Assembly (NCBI GenBank): GCA_020466095.1
Contig: CM035807.1
Location: forward strand, 33,671,184-33,735,183
From: Chlorops oryzae
Taxonomy: Eukaryota; Arthropoda; Insecta; Diptera; Chloropidae
DNA: 64,000 bases
Direction: 5' to 3'
Under the pieces are notes generated by a model that searched no databases, was not told the DNA's origin, and saw only the letters and a program-made list of their open reading frames with translations. Below, piece by piece: positions 52,987-64,000 of the stretch (within the stretch, counting starts at the first letter, position 1; every line of letters starts with the position of its first letter). The position numbers and the translations under genes were made by a program.

Positions 52987-55900
52987 AAGCGATAAGGATA
53001 ACTTATCAAAAGGTCACTTTTATAAGAATGTCACATAGTTTGATTGATATGATCACCTTATTATTTGAATATATCAAGAAGTTTTCCATATTCTTCAACA
53101 GAAATAATGAGATATTCACATTAAATATATTAGGATATCTATTAAAATGTTTCAATAAGATTTTCTCTATGCATTCAAAAAGTTTTCTCTATGGAAAAAG
53201 CAAATCGTTCATATAGTTTAAGAAGATTTCTCTATAAAATCGCTCAATAAGGGGATCTTATTGATTTAATGTGGTCATATTTTTCTGTAAATGGAGTTTG
53301 AAAGGGGCAAGATAACTTTAAGGAAAGACTTGATCCGATCAGGGAGGAGAAAACAAGTTGCCATCCATAAAAAGTATGGTTGAAATCTTTTATATCTCTT
53401 AATTTTTATAATTATTATTTAAGTGTAATCTACTTTCTTACAAAACAAAATCGACATTTGGCTAAGCGGGGATTTGAACTCGTGAACATCGGCTTGTGCG
53501 GCAATCACTCTTATATTTTTAAAAATAATTTCTTCTTATTGCGACAAGGAATCATTTCAATTTTATTGCAAAGGAATTTCCCCTAAAATTTGGACGGACC
53601 TCTTTTTGGATAAAATCTTAAGCTTCTAAGCGTTGCTCTCATTTATAGGGTATTTTATATGATATTTTCGCTCTGTGTAATGTTCACGATTCTATGCTGT
53701 TCTGCTTCTAAAATAAGATCTAGGAAACCCTCGTAACCAGCGATTTGGTGTTTATTTTCTCAAAGAATTGAACAAATGGACTAGAAGACAAAAGTATTTG
53801 TTATTAAATTTTTACTTAAACATGGAATAAACAATTAATGAAATGTGGCGCATAGGAAAAAAAAAAAATGATAGGGAGAAACAAAAATTGAGTTTTATTA
53901 TTTATTTATTATCTATTCCGTCTATGACATTTTCGTCGAATTTTGTTTAATATGAACTCTAATTAAATTTTTCGCATGAAAATTATCGGCTGAAAAAATT
54001 TTATAAAAAAATATGATTTACTTATGTTCAAACGATTATTCAAGTCCTTCCGAATTTACACGCTCCATTGAAGCGGAGTTATTCGTGGTTGAATAAAGTC
54101 TTGGGTTGAGTCGGGGCTTAGATTGCCAGAATCCTCTGCCTGTTTATGTACATTATTAATTTTAAAAAACTTTCAGAATAAACAAGTCTAGCATGACTTA
54201 ATTAAGGTAATTTATGTTATTGTATATAATGGTTCATTTTAAATAAATTATCTTTGAACAGGAGGATATTACATATCATTCTAGTATCTCCGAAGTTAAA
54301 GCTAAAGAAGTTAAAATGAAAATGAAGTTTTTGTGGCTTAATAGAAGAACTGCAAAGACATCTATGAGAAAAGGAAAAATCTTGCAGAAAAATCTTTTGA
54401 TAATATTATGCACTTAATCTTTGTCCTTGAAAGCTAAGATAAATTCCTAGCTGTCATTTTATGCCTCAATTGCGAAGAATTACTAATAGAAGTAGAAGAA
54501 TGAAAGTAATGTCACTTATTTAATATAATACATATATACAATAAGTAAATCTAACATTAGATATGACTAAGAACCATACCTGAGCAGGACATCCTCTTCA
54601 AGTCACAGCGTGCTTTCTTTGTGACTTTTTAACACATTTATTTCCATGTAATTGAATAAATGATAGCAAAAAGCGTCAAAGTGGGAGTATTTGGTTTTTC
54701 AAAGTTCAAAAAGAAAGCTTTTAAATAAGATATAAAAGAAAATCAGTGTACCGGAAGCTGCTCAAAAATCAAGCTTAAGGCATTTTATATCATTTTTGGA
54801 TAAGTATTATTGAAGATCTTTTTGGTAGACAATCGTCTGCACTGAAAAAAACTAAATAATGTGAAGAAAAAAAAAATTTTAATTTTACTTATCATAATAT
54901 TGACCATTTAAGAGCTTTAAAAATATATCCTTAGTCGCTTTTCTTCCCTCATTTCTTTCGGATAAAGTAAAATAAGGTTTTTTACACAAAAAATTTTTTT
55001 TTTATTTCACAACAAATCGATTTTGGGTTCTGAGGAGCAGGACATCATGATTTTTTTGTATTTTGTAAAACAGTTTTAGCTGTTTCTCTGAAAATTACAT
55101 AAAAACTCATGAATAACTGATCTTTATTTCTGAAAATTAAGTTTAATTTTAAGGACATTATTTCACATGTACATTTTAAAATGAAGCAAAAAGTCCATTG
55201 CGGGAACACTGTGTCTCTTTAAATACTTTGTTCATTAGAAAGGCAAACATGTTGTCATTATGTCTTTCTATCAAAACAAACGATGAACCCTCCATCGCAT
55301 TCCGAGAACTAAACGTGATTCTTGGTATGTATTTAGTTCCACTTTCAGAGTGGCAAACGAAAACATTTGAAGGCCAACTGTTTTTTTTTTTGTTTTTTGT
55401 TTTTTTATGTTTTATTTTTTGCAAAGCCTAATGGAAACGACAAAGAATCTTAACGATTCTTGTTAACAAAAGATTTAGTGAGCTCTTTCTGCATTGACGC
55501 TCGTGTCGCGACATTTGTGGGCGGGTAAAAGCCAAATTAATTTGCGTAGACAACAAAGCATTAATACGAAAAGACAAAGCAACATGAATGCGTTCAAAAT
55601 TGAAAGAAGAAATTTTCATTTGTAGGAATTACAATTGAAGCCAACAGACGCCTAAATAGGATAGGATACATTCTAAAATTGCAATTAAAACACTTGGAAA
55701 TTGAGGTTGAAAGCCTTTTGTTTGCAAGCTGTCGAGGAAACATTTGTCATCAGGAGTTTCCAATAGATTCTATTGAGGTGCGATTCCGAAAGAAATATGT
55801 CCTTATAAAATTTGATCGTGGTAGAATCCTCGAATGATCTTCTTTCTTTCGAGCTCAAAAGTTATCACTTTTAACAGCCGTCTGAAGAAGGTATTATACT

Positions 55901-56098
55901 TAATTTTTAGATGGTAAAAATATTTTATGGATTAACACTGAGCGGCTCATTTGAGAGACAAACATTTTCTTAAAATATACCCTCCAAGACTATAAGAAAT
56001 TATTGTCTTTAGAAATAACTAATTGACGCGATTCCATCGGGTACAGTGGCTAGAGAATTAAACAAATGCAGTTTTGGTTAAACGCCTGGCTTTATATT
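52987..56098. other. Unassigned AT-rich DNA
   Basis: No protein domain was recognised in any of the short ORFs here. A tRNA-like relic at 53461 is listed separately. The stretch is AT-rich with many short homopolymers. Confidence 0.45.
53461..53512 (-). other. tRNA-like relic (box B pattern)
   Basis: The minus strand reads GAGTTCAAATCCCCGC, a good box B and T-arm, preceded by GTGATTGCCGCACAAGCC. A clear box A and acceptor stem are lacking. It may be the head of an old SINE. Confidence 0.35.
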
Positions 56099-56274
56099 CA
56101 GTAGCGGATATGCCTTATGGGCAACATAGACAGCTGCCTGGGATGGTGAATTTTCAGGGTCGGCAAATTCTGATCGTCAGTGCATCAATAACAGAAAAAC
56201 CGAAAATTAGGCTTTTGTCTCAGACGGCAAAATCGCAACTGCCTAGGACGGAAAATTGTCCTAATCCGCCCCTG
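56099..56274. mobile_element. hAT-type MITE, 176 bp
   Basis: It starts CAGTAGCGGAT and ends with the reverse complement of CAGGGGCGGAT. Flanks TTTATATT (56091-56098) and TTCATATT (56275-56282) match at 7 of 8 bases, as an aged 8-bp duplication. TIR type and duplication length fit hAT. An ORF across it is chance. Confidence 0.7.
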
Positions 56275-57767
56275 TTCATATTTCGTCCTTTTATCGAGAA
56301 AGGTAGACAAAACAGTGTTTTTGCTTTTGTAGAAATTCCATCTTTTGCTTGTCTATGAGAAAATTATACTCAATGTCAAGCTGATTTGGTTCCTTCATAC
56401 CTTAAGGAAACTTTACAGACCAAAATTGAATTTTCCTTTGACTGTTTTCTTTAATTGAAATTCGAAAATTTTTCTTTGCACTTCCTTTGTGCTCGTTTTT
56501 CGAGAATTCGTCTTCCGAAGAATTACTTCATTAAATAAGGATTCTATTTTTGTTTTTCTTTTGTATGCACTTAGCTATCTTTGGATCGAGTTCCAGGAAA
56601 CTAGAATGACTTCTTTCAATGGAAAAGTCAATATTTTTAAGTGAAAAAGTTTTTTGCTCTCTTGTAATGTTTAGAACTTTAGATTTCATTGGAAATTGAA
56701 GTGAGCACTTTTGTGTTTTTATGTAGGCCGGTGGCAAAAAAGTTCAAGTCTAAACTTGTAGTCCAAACGTTAGCTACCAATTGCGTGAGTACGATGTCTT
56801 GAATAATAATTTTCCTTCCCATCAATGTATGAAAATGTCATCCGAACACGCTTTCAGAGTGATGCAATGCGCTTGTTTCGTCTTGTAAATCTGCCTTTTT
56901 ATGGCATTCAAAACAGAGTTATTTTATTATCTTTTTTATGCTTTGGAAGTTAACTATTTTATTTCAATTCTATTATGCCAGTTATCCTTTGTTATTCGAC
57001 ATGAAAACAATGATTTTTCCGCTGTGAATGCTTTTCATTTGCTGCAGCGCGATGGCAATGAAGCATGCATTGTTATTGTTGCAATGATTTACTTGGTTTA
57101 TGGGACAGTCATTGTTGTTTATGTACCTTCTGGCAATTTATATTTATACATATGAATTTATTGCTATGGACAGTTAAAACATTAAAGAAGAAAACTTTAA
57201 TTCCTTTTATTCGAAGTTTCTTCTATAGCGGTCCAAGCCAATAACGATTTCAATGGATGAAATTAATTCAGCTTATTACGGGAATTTATAAGTAGCTATA
57301 AAAAAAAAAAAAACTATTTAGCATACTCGGAAATAAACACAACAAAAATGCAATTAAACCTTGAATCCAATTAAAACAAAAACTGTTTTGAAAAAATATA
57401 ATTTTTTTTCTAGAAAAATAGATTGAAGCCTAAAGGAAGGATTACCTTGTTGCCATTAAGAAAAATATGTGAGTATAAAATCAAATAAAATCCATAAATA
57501 TTTCTTAGTTTTTCAATTGAATTTTAAAAATCGATATAAAAATTCCAAAAAGAAATTCACATTAAATTTCAGGGATTATTCATTCTTTTTTTTGGAGCCA
57601 AGAGAAACGTGCACAAGCAAACAAAATGTTGCTTTCAAAAAGGAACATGATTTTCACTTTTATGAACCAATTTTATGTGAAAATATGATTGCAGTGTAAG
57701 AGAGTCTAAAATGTGCTGTGTTTAGGATTCATTGCGATTCTGGAGATATAAAAAAAATAAGTTAAAA
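56275..57767. other. Unassigned AT-rich DNA
   Basis: No gene or element was recognised. Confidence 0.4.
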
Positions 57768-58367
57768 CAAGTAAGGGTGCTATAGTCAGGCGAGCCTGGC
57801 AATAAAATACCCGACACAGACACACATGTTTAAATAATTTTTGAACTACGCCCAAAAACAGGAACACTAAGTAAGAATATTCAAGAGGTTTTTAAGGGCA
57901 TTAGGGGCCCCATATACCGACTTTTGTTCAATTTCTTTCTGAAAAACGCCCTTCTGCCACGCCCACTTTTAAAATTTTTGAAAATCAAATTTCATCAAAA
58001 TATGTTGAAAAACTTCGATTTTAGAGCAGTTTTTGTGATTTCCGCAACAGACCCTAGTACTGGAGGTACCCCTAAAAATGGTACGATCGGGTCCATTCTC
58101 GAACTTGTTCTTACTCATGTCTCCGTGAGCACGCAAACCAAATTTTGTCAAGATAGCTCAACTCTTTCAATAAGATAACTGTATAAAGACAGACAGACAG
58201 ACGGACAGACAGACGGACAGACAGACGGACATGGCTAAATCGAATCTCCTGGTGACGCTGATCATTTCTATATATATTTTGTATGGTCTATCTCGACTGG
58301 TTCTGGGTGTTACACACAACCACACAAACGCAATTTACCCTCGACACAGAGTGTGTCGGGTATAAAA
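57768..58367. repeat. Dispersed repeat, family 'TACCC', copy 2
   Basis: It begins AAGTAAGGGTGC and a hairpin (CAGGCGAGCCTG), then AATACCCGACACA. It ends in GTGTCGGGTATAAAA, the inverted match. Before the end is an (ACAGACGG) tract at about 58187-58230, followed by CATGGCTAAATCGAATCTCC and GATCATTTCTATATATAT. The plan is that of 17877-19040, but without the tandem array. Confidence 0.65.
58190..58230. repeat. (ACAG/ACGG)n simple repeat
   Basis: Alternating GACAGACAGACGGACA units within the dispersed repeat. Confidence 0.9.
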
Positions 58368-59847
58368 ATTGAAGGCAAAGCGCTCCGTTTAAACTCTCAT
58401 AATTTTGTCCGAATTCCGAAAAATGGAGAAGATGCTTTCAAAATGGTAAGGAGAAGTAAGATGTAAAAAATATTTCGGTCACTCACAATTTCGGGTAAGT
58501 ATAATCACTTAAGTGAAAGCTTTTAAGCATAACAAAATTGTTACATTAGCCCTACCTTCATTTCAAAATCAGTGCCTTCGATGCTTTATTATCGCGTTGG
58601 TTATATTGTTGCTCAAAAAGCTATAAATTTTCATTTCGCTTGAGGCCTTAACTAGAAATGCCTTCGACGATGATGCCACATGGCAGTTTTTTTATAACTG
58701 AAAGCTGGGCTTAGGTAAATTGTTACCGAAATCAACTCGTGTCTCTGCAGTGGGGATTGGCTCTTGTAAGAGTTCTTCGAATTTCAAAGGCCCAGAAGGT
58801 ACTGAAAGAAGATTTGAAATCGGATATGGCGCGTAAATCGGTTCTGCCGGAAACTGTTCGCTAGAAAGTCCAATGATCACTATCAAAGTTTGAACAAAAT
58901 TTCTTTATTCCCTCCATGATGTTGGTCAGTAATGTCACTTCTCAAAGAAAAAGGTACTTCGACGCCGGCAGCGGTGTCCTAATTTCTCGATACACATGAG
59001 TTGATATCCAATTTGAAATTTATAATTATGGTTTTTTTTTCATGCTTCCTCAGCTCATGGAAATAAATGTTCAATTTGAATAATTCATGAAATATCTAAT
59101 GGAAATTGAAATGGCTGAACAAATGAACGAATGAATGAATGAAGAGAATTTTGGAAGTTCGTTCAAGAAGTATGGTGCTTTGTGGCATCGGATATTTTTC
59201 CGTTCTACGTGCGATAATTTTCGATTTCATAGATTTTTTTCTTATTTGATTGAAATTCCATATTGATGTCTTTTCGTATTTGCATAATTTCCATTAAATC
59301 GTGTCAAAGTCAGATATTTACTGTCATTTTTCTATTAATTTAAATGTCAATTCTCTTTTGATTATGGAGATGACAAAAAAGGACGTGATAAATAGAATTC
59401 ATGAACTTTTAGAAATAATTTTAAATTAGGTAAATATTTTTGGTATTTGATTAGAAATCGCGCTTTCCTACTCCTAGTCAAGTGAAACTCACTATTGCCT
59501 GTTAAGGGGAATCTCCCCTAAATCAATAGGCATTTATGATCTTTAGTGGAGTCTTGGGGCAAACGAGTGGGCAGGGTTTCAATGGGACTCTTAGGACTAG
59601 GGTTGCCAGACGTACTGTTTTTGAAGCGGTGTACTGCGTTGTACTCCCAAAAAATAAAATCCCAAAATGTACTGCATTTTCATTTGCGTACTTCTTTGTA
59701 CGGCTTTTTAAAATCGATCGGGAATTAAAATTAGGGGAAAATTTATTTTCATTCCCCCTTGCCTGTTTTGCAGAACTCGAAAATTGCCAATGAAAAATTG
59801 CTGTGTGTAACTTTTAAAAAACAGAAAATGGGGAAGATAATCAGCCC
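58368..59847. other. Unassigned AT-rich DNA
   Basis: No gene was recognised. ACTAGGGTTGCCAGACGTAC at 59597 resembles a hAT end, but no partner was found. Confidence 0.4.
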
Positions 59848-60450
59848 TAGGGTCATTCCATCGTTTCGGGTGTTTCTACATTTTTTCGATGAAAGTATAA
59901 ATTTGTATGTATTTTGAAAGAATATTTTAGCCATTTAAGCACATTTATTCTCTTCGTTTCTAGTTGTTTTATCTAAATTTAAATTTAGAAAAGTTTGGCA
60001 TATAGGATAACGATTTTACAATTCGAAAAGTGTGCGTTTCGGGTGTTACAAAATTCTGGCACTTTGTTCTGGCCAGTTTAAATTTACTTGAAATTCAGCG
60101 AATGCTTCTAGAAATATCTTCCTTTCAATTACAGGCCTGGAAACGAATAATATTTACTAACTGTCTACATCACATTTACTTTCAAAAGTACCGTTTTGCA
60201 ATTTTTTTTTTTTAATTTTACTTTGTTTCGGGTGTTACATGGCTCTGTTTCGACGAAAACCTCATTCAGCTTTTCACTTGAGTACAAATTTAAAAGACTA
60301 ATTTACCTAAGCATTACGCGTTTCTTCTAAACTTTTAGTTTCGAAAATTGTAATTTGGAATGTTTTATTTCAACATTCATCAGATTTAATGCGAACATAA
60401 AATATTTAGATTTTCAACCCCAGTACCGTTTGTCATGGAATGATCCCTTA
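59848..60450. mobile_element. Possible TIR element, about 600 bp
   Basis: TAGGGTCATTCCATCG at the left and the reverse complement of TAAGGGATCATTCCATG at the right form a short imperfect TIR. The phrase GTTTCGGGTGTT recurs inside at about 59871, 60037 and 60224. No target duplication is evident, so the ends are tentative. It has no coding capacity. Confidence 0.4.
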
Positions 60451-62240
60451 TCGGGATTTCTAGATGAAAAAAAAATTCACACGAAATTTTTAATTCGCCC
60501 GAAAAAATCCACCTATCAATAAACTCACCCGGATTTTGTTTCACTTCAAAATTCGAAAATACAGTTTGAAATGAATTGAAATATATAAGAAATAACAATT
60601 TTTCAAATATAACCAAATTTTTTTGTCAAAGTCCAAAAAGTTTTTGTTGAATTTAAAATGCACAGAATAGCATATACAGGGTGTTCCATACTCAATGGAT
60701 CAAAAAAAGGAGGTGATAGAGGGAATCCATACAAGAAAAAAATTGTATTGAAAGGGGGGTTCATCTTGCACTCGTAAGGAGCTAGAGGCGCGGAAATAAT
60801 TCGACTAAATTGGTGAGCATACTCTTAGGCGGATATGTAAAACTAAAACACTATTCAGAAATTTTTAAATTTCTTAGATTTTTCTTTTTCTCATCCTGCC
60901 TAAAAGTGTGCTCAATAAATTTGATTAAAATAACTTTTCTGGGAGTCAAAAATACAAAATAATTATTTTCAAACCTTAGTTTTGCATTGATTGTGAAACT
61001 TTTTTTTAGCAACCATGGTATCAAATTGAAGAGAAAAACTCAAAGTTTTCGAAAAGAGTAAAAAAAAGAGGCTCGGTTGTATTTCTTTTGAATTAAATCA
61101 CTTTAAAAGGCAAAATTGCACTATTTTGGGCTTAGATGGTAGTACCAGAGAAAACGGAGTTGAATTATTTAAAATCGTAGTATGCAGTGTTAACGGAAAA
61201 CCGCCAAGTTTTTCATATCATATGTGATTTTGAATTTACGGCCTGCAAGTGAGGAGCACCAGTGAAAAAACCAAAATATTGTTTTTTGCATGTAAATCCT
61301 CAGGGGTGCATTTTTTGCAATTGAGTTATGGCCCGAAATATGGGGCAAAGTAGAGGAAATTGACTTTTTTCACATTTTGGGCCATATCTCAGAAACGCTA
61401 CTTAAATCCATCAAAACAATGATCTTTATGGAATGAGGGCTCCCTAAGCTAACATAAAATAACCAATAGACAAAAAGGGCAGAAACACTGTAACATTGTG
61501 TTATTAGAAAAAAAATAGGGCTTAAGGTGAAAAATAAACTTCTTTGGATTGTTGGATTGTTAGGAAATCATCTTTCAACTGGCAGATTGATTTGACTATT
61601 AAGAGGGAACAAAAAAATCAGTCCCATTTGCTATCAGCTCAATTATTCCCAGAACTCCTATTAAAGTCAGTTTTGAAAGGAATTTGTCTCCAGGAAATTT
61701 AAAACTTTTAAAACTTTTTTAGTTTCTTGTTTAATTAAAGAAGCTTCGAAGAGTAGACAAAGCAAAGAAGGACTGAAATCATAATGACGAGGCGCAATTT
61801 TAATATCCTTCTAAAAATGTTCACTCACAACACTACCCAGCCAACACTGAACGTTACCATAACGTTTTGTAAAGTCAACATAAAAACGTTGCAGTAACAT
61901 TATTTTATTTTGTTTAGGCAACGTGGTGGGAATGTTTTCATATATAAATTATTGAAACGAATGAATTAACTGCAGCTTTATATCCTGCTTGATGTTTTTA
62001 GTAGATACATATACATTCATGAAAATATCGACATTTTTCGGGAAATCATCGTATGCTACATTTTTTTACTAAATTTACTTTTTGATGCAAATTTGTTCTA
62101 GAGCCTTTAATTCATCGCCTGGCAAAATATTAAAATCTCGAGAGCCGTATTTACGGAGATAATGTGGAATTAATGAAACTGTTATTGTTATTTATTCTCC
62201 TTTTTTAAAATATTTTTTATTTTTTACTATATTTTTTCAT
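60451..62240. other. Unassigned AT-rich DNA
   Basis: No gene was recognised. TACAGGGTGTTCCAT at about 60675 looks like the end of a transposable element, but its partner was not found. Confidence 0.4.
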
Positions 62241-62493
62241 TTGGTTGGTTGGTTGGTTGAAGTGGATGCCACTTAGGCCGTTTATCGGCCCATTGTGATA
62301 CCACAATTAGTTTTTTCTTGTGTTTGTGCGTGTGTATGTCTTTTTATGTAGTGTGCCCCTAACATGCGATTTTTGAAAAAACCAGTGCTAGGCTTGGAAC
62401 ATTACACTCCGTTTCGCCTTTGCCGGGAATCTAACCTCGGACCCCCTGGGATCAAGAGCATAGCACGCATCCCCTACGCTATCCCAGAGCCAC
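62241..62493 (-). mobile_element. tRNA-derived SINE, 253 bp, with TSD
   Basis: On the minus strand it starts GTGGCTCTGGGATAGCG. TAGCGTAGGGG is a box A (62471-62481) and GAGGTTAGATTCCCGG a box B (62423-62438). A body unrelated to tRNA follows, and the 3' tail is a short (CCAA)n repeat (62241-62259). A perfect duplication of at least 10 bp, ATTTTTTCAT, lies at 62231-62240 and 62494-62503. Head, tail and duplication are all expected of a SINE moved by a LINE. A 71-codon ORF over it is chance. Confidence 0.88.
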
Positions 62494-62503
62494 ATTTTTT
62501 CAT

Positions 62504-63152
62504 TTACAAGTTCGCTATACGTCGCAAATGATTCGCAATTACGGCTAAAAGTTTTTGGGGGAACATTTTTTTCGTCTTTTGCGTCCCTAAGTGCCATCTC
62601 CAATGACGCGTCAGGTGCGTTCCGTCAATTGAGGCAAACACATGCAAGCATATGGAAGCAGCTCAATTCAATTGCGTTGTTGTGGACGCAGCGTAAAACG
62701 TTCTGCATCCGACGAATAATTGGAAATCAGACATTAGAGCAGTGATGCCAGTTGTAGGGAAATTTCATTTTATTGACTTTAAAAAATTTGTGTATCAATT
62801 TTTGAGCTTTGAGGAACCAATTAGAAATTATTTCATACAATCATATGAAGAAAACTGACTCGTTATAAGTCGATTCCCTATACGTCGATTTTTTAGGAAC
62901 GAGAAACGACTTATAACGAGACCCCACTGTATATAAAAAAAAATTTAGAGATAAATAAGAGAAAAAAAAACCAAAATTTTGTTTTCTTCGTCGTTAAATT
63001 ACGTCACTGTAAGTTATATTAACGTAACAGTGTTGACTGGGTAATGAATGCAATTGGATGTTTAATGTTAGTAATTAATGACGATAAGATTGTGTTAAAT
63101 GAGTTCTGAAATTTTCTTTGATGTGCTTTTGAAAATTTCAATTATTGGAAAT
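62504..63152. other. Unassigned DNA
   Basis: No gene was recognised. A paired ATACGTCGATTTTTTAGGAACGAGAAACGACTTATAACGAG motif with TCGTTATAAGTCGATTCCC (62858-62920) could form a hairpin. Confidence 0.4.
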
Positions 63153-63160
63153 GTGTCCAT

Positions 63161-63956
63161 TAGGGTGCTCCTTATTTTGAAAGTTGCCGGGCTACCTCGT
63201 CATTCGGTTCTCCTACCTCATAAACGAACTCATGTTTTTTTGTTGTTGTTTTAATTGAGTTTTAAGGGTCGCTACCACGGCTCAAAGTTTGAAAATTTTG
63301 CCTGCCTAAAAATATACTAATTTAAAATACGAAACGAAAAATAAAATTTCTTTCAACTTTATCGAAGTTTACAAGGTATTCTTTTCGGCAGAATGTATAA
63401 AATCGACAACCAGATTCTGTAACAGGCCAGAATACGGTGGTTTTTTGCGAAAATTTTTCGTGACGCACTTCAATCTCCAATCTCAATTGATAATTCAGAT
63501 TCTGAAAGTCTGATACTTTCATTTGTATAACCGACAGCACCCTAAAGTATAACTTGAAATTTGCTTTAAAAAGTCACATTTGAAATAAATTTTAAAAAAT
63601 AAAATCAAATTCATAACATATTTTTAGGCACGATTTTTTAAGTTTATACTTATCCCAAACTATGACCCATTGTAACGACCCCTAAAACTCAATTTAAAAA
63701 AATTTTTTTTAAATCACACGTGTGTTATTTAGGTGGTAGAAGCGAATGGTGAGCTCTAACCACATAATTTTCTTTTTGTTAGTTAGTAAAAATCCTTCAA
63801 AGAATACGTTTTCAAACTTTTCATTTGCTGGGTAGCGACCCCTAAAACTCAATGTAAAAAAAAAAAAAAATTTCCAGTTCATTTTTTTGGTAGTAGAACC
63901 GAATGGCGAGGTAGCCCGGTAACTTTTCGAAATTTCGCAATTTAAGGAGCACCCTA
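63161..63956. mobile_element. hAT-like non-autonomous element, 796 bp, with 8-bp TSD
   Basis: TIRs of at least 60 bp begin TAGGGTGCTCCTTA and share CCGGGCTACCTCG.CATTCGG. A perfect duplication, GTGTCCAT, lies at 63153-63160 and 63957-63964. The inverted match extends to TTGAGTTTTAAGGGTCGCTACC. The right end is partly duplicated: CGACCCCTAAAACTCAAT through GAATGG.GAG occurs at 63673 and again at 63835. No transposase is encoded. The 8-bp duplication points to hAT. Confidence 0.88.
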
Positions 63957-64000
63957 GTGTCCATTAACTTTCCAATATTTTTTGAGAAGGTATATGTTTG

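Noticed and set aside
52821..53009. An ORF across the N gap
   Set aside because: It consists mostly of unknown bases.
55176..55431. ORFs of 77 and 82 codons on opposite strands
   Set aside because: No domain is seen, and a long A/T homopolymer makes up one end.
59597..59850. ACTAGGGTTGCCAGACG as the start of a hAT element ending at 59848
   Set aside because: The right end matches only in TAGGG.TG and the flanks show no duplication.
60675..60690. TACAGGGTGTTCC as an element terminus
   Set aside because: The phrase is common at insect element ends, but no partner end or duplication was found nearby.
1..64000. CRISPR arrays, rRNA, bacterial operons or a host gene with exons
   Set aside because: No array with regular short repeats and spacers, no rRNA motifs, and all long frames match mobile-element proteins.

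Overview
The window looks like a transposon graveyard from an AT-rich insect genome, most likely a higher (brachyceran) fly. The evidence is a roo-like BEL/Pao element with an env domain, a NOF/MULE-type transposase with short introns of about 70-150 bp, insect-type Helitron ends, and dispersed repeats carrying the GGGCGTGGCAGTGGGCGG and ACGGACGGACAG tracts common in fly intergenic DNA. The species cannot be fixed from sequence alone. I found no convincing host protein-coding gene. Every ORF that can be assigned belongs to a mobile element, and most are broken.

Layout, left to right. 1-2.8 kb: AT-rich DNA, a TIR element holding two tRNA-like segments, and a degenerate tandem array. 2.85-5.41 kb: a hAT transposon with TIRs and a perfect 8-bp target duplication. 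5.7-12.1 kb: repeat X, split by a Ty3/Gypsy element (minus strand, 264-bp LTRs, ATCT target duplication). 13.0-17.5 kb: a NOF-like MULE transposase gene whose 3' end encodes a ubiquitin-specific-protease-like module. 17.9-19.0 kb: a dispersed repeat with an expanded tandem array of about 128 bp. 20.2-25.3 kb: a rearranged block made of an inverted copy of the MULE 5' part, then repeat X with the 3' quarter of the same Gypsy insertion, then an inverted copy of X lacking the Gypsy. That last copy is the pre-insertion allele. 26.0-29.2 kb: a LINE RT fragment, a 1.5-kb Helitron and a Merlin/hAT chimeric fragment. 30.06-37.97 kb: a CACTA-type transposase gene interrupted by a complete BEL/Pao element (423-bp LTRs, ACCAT duplication). 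39.0-41.3 kb: LTR and env remnant of another env-bearing BEL element. 41.3-44.03 kb: the 3' end of a second Gypsy element with a GC-rich accessory ORF. 44.04-52.87 kb: a young env-bearing BEL/Pao element (LTRs under 1% different). 52.89-52.99 kb: a 100-N assembly gap. 53-64 kb: mostly anonymous AT-rich DNA with small elements, including a SINE and a hAT-like TIR element with clear target duplications.

How the parts relate: the elements are nested and can be ordered in time. Gypsy entered X, and that filled X was later partly copied and rearranged next to an empty X. BEL1 entered the CACTA gene. BEL2 entered the second Gypsy. The features most worth following are the MULE transposase with a USP-like domain, the in-window empty allele of the Gypsy insertion, the microhomology-bounded inverted duplication, the young env-bearing BEL element, and the GC-rich accessory ORF. 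Family names come from motif recognition, not from database searches.
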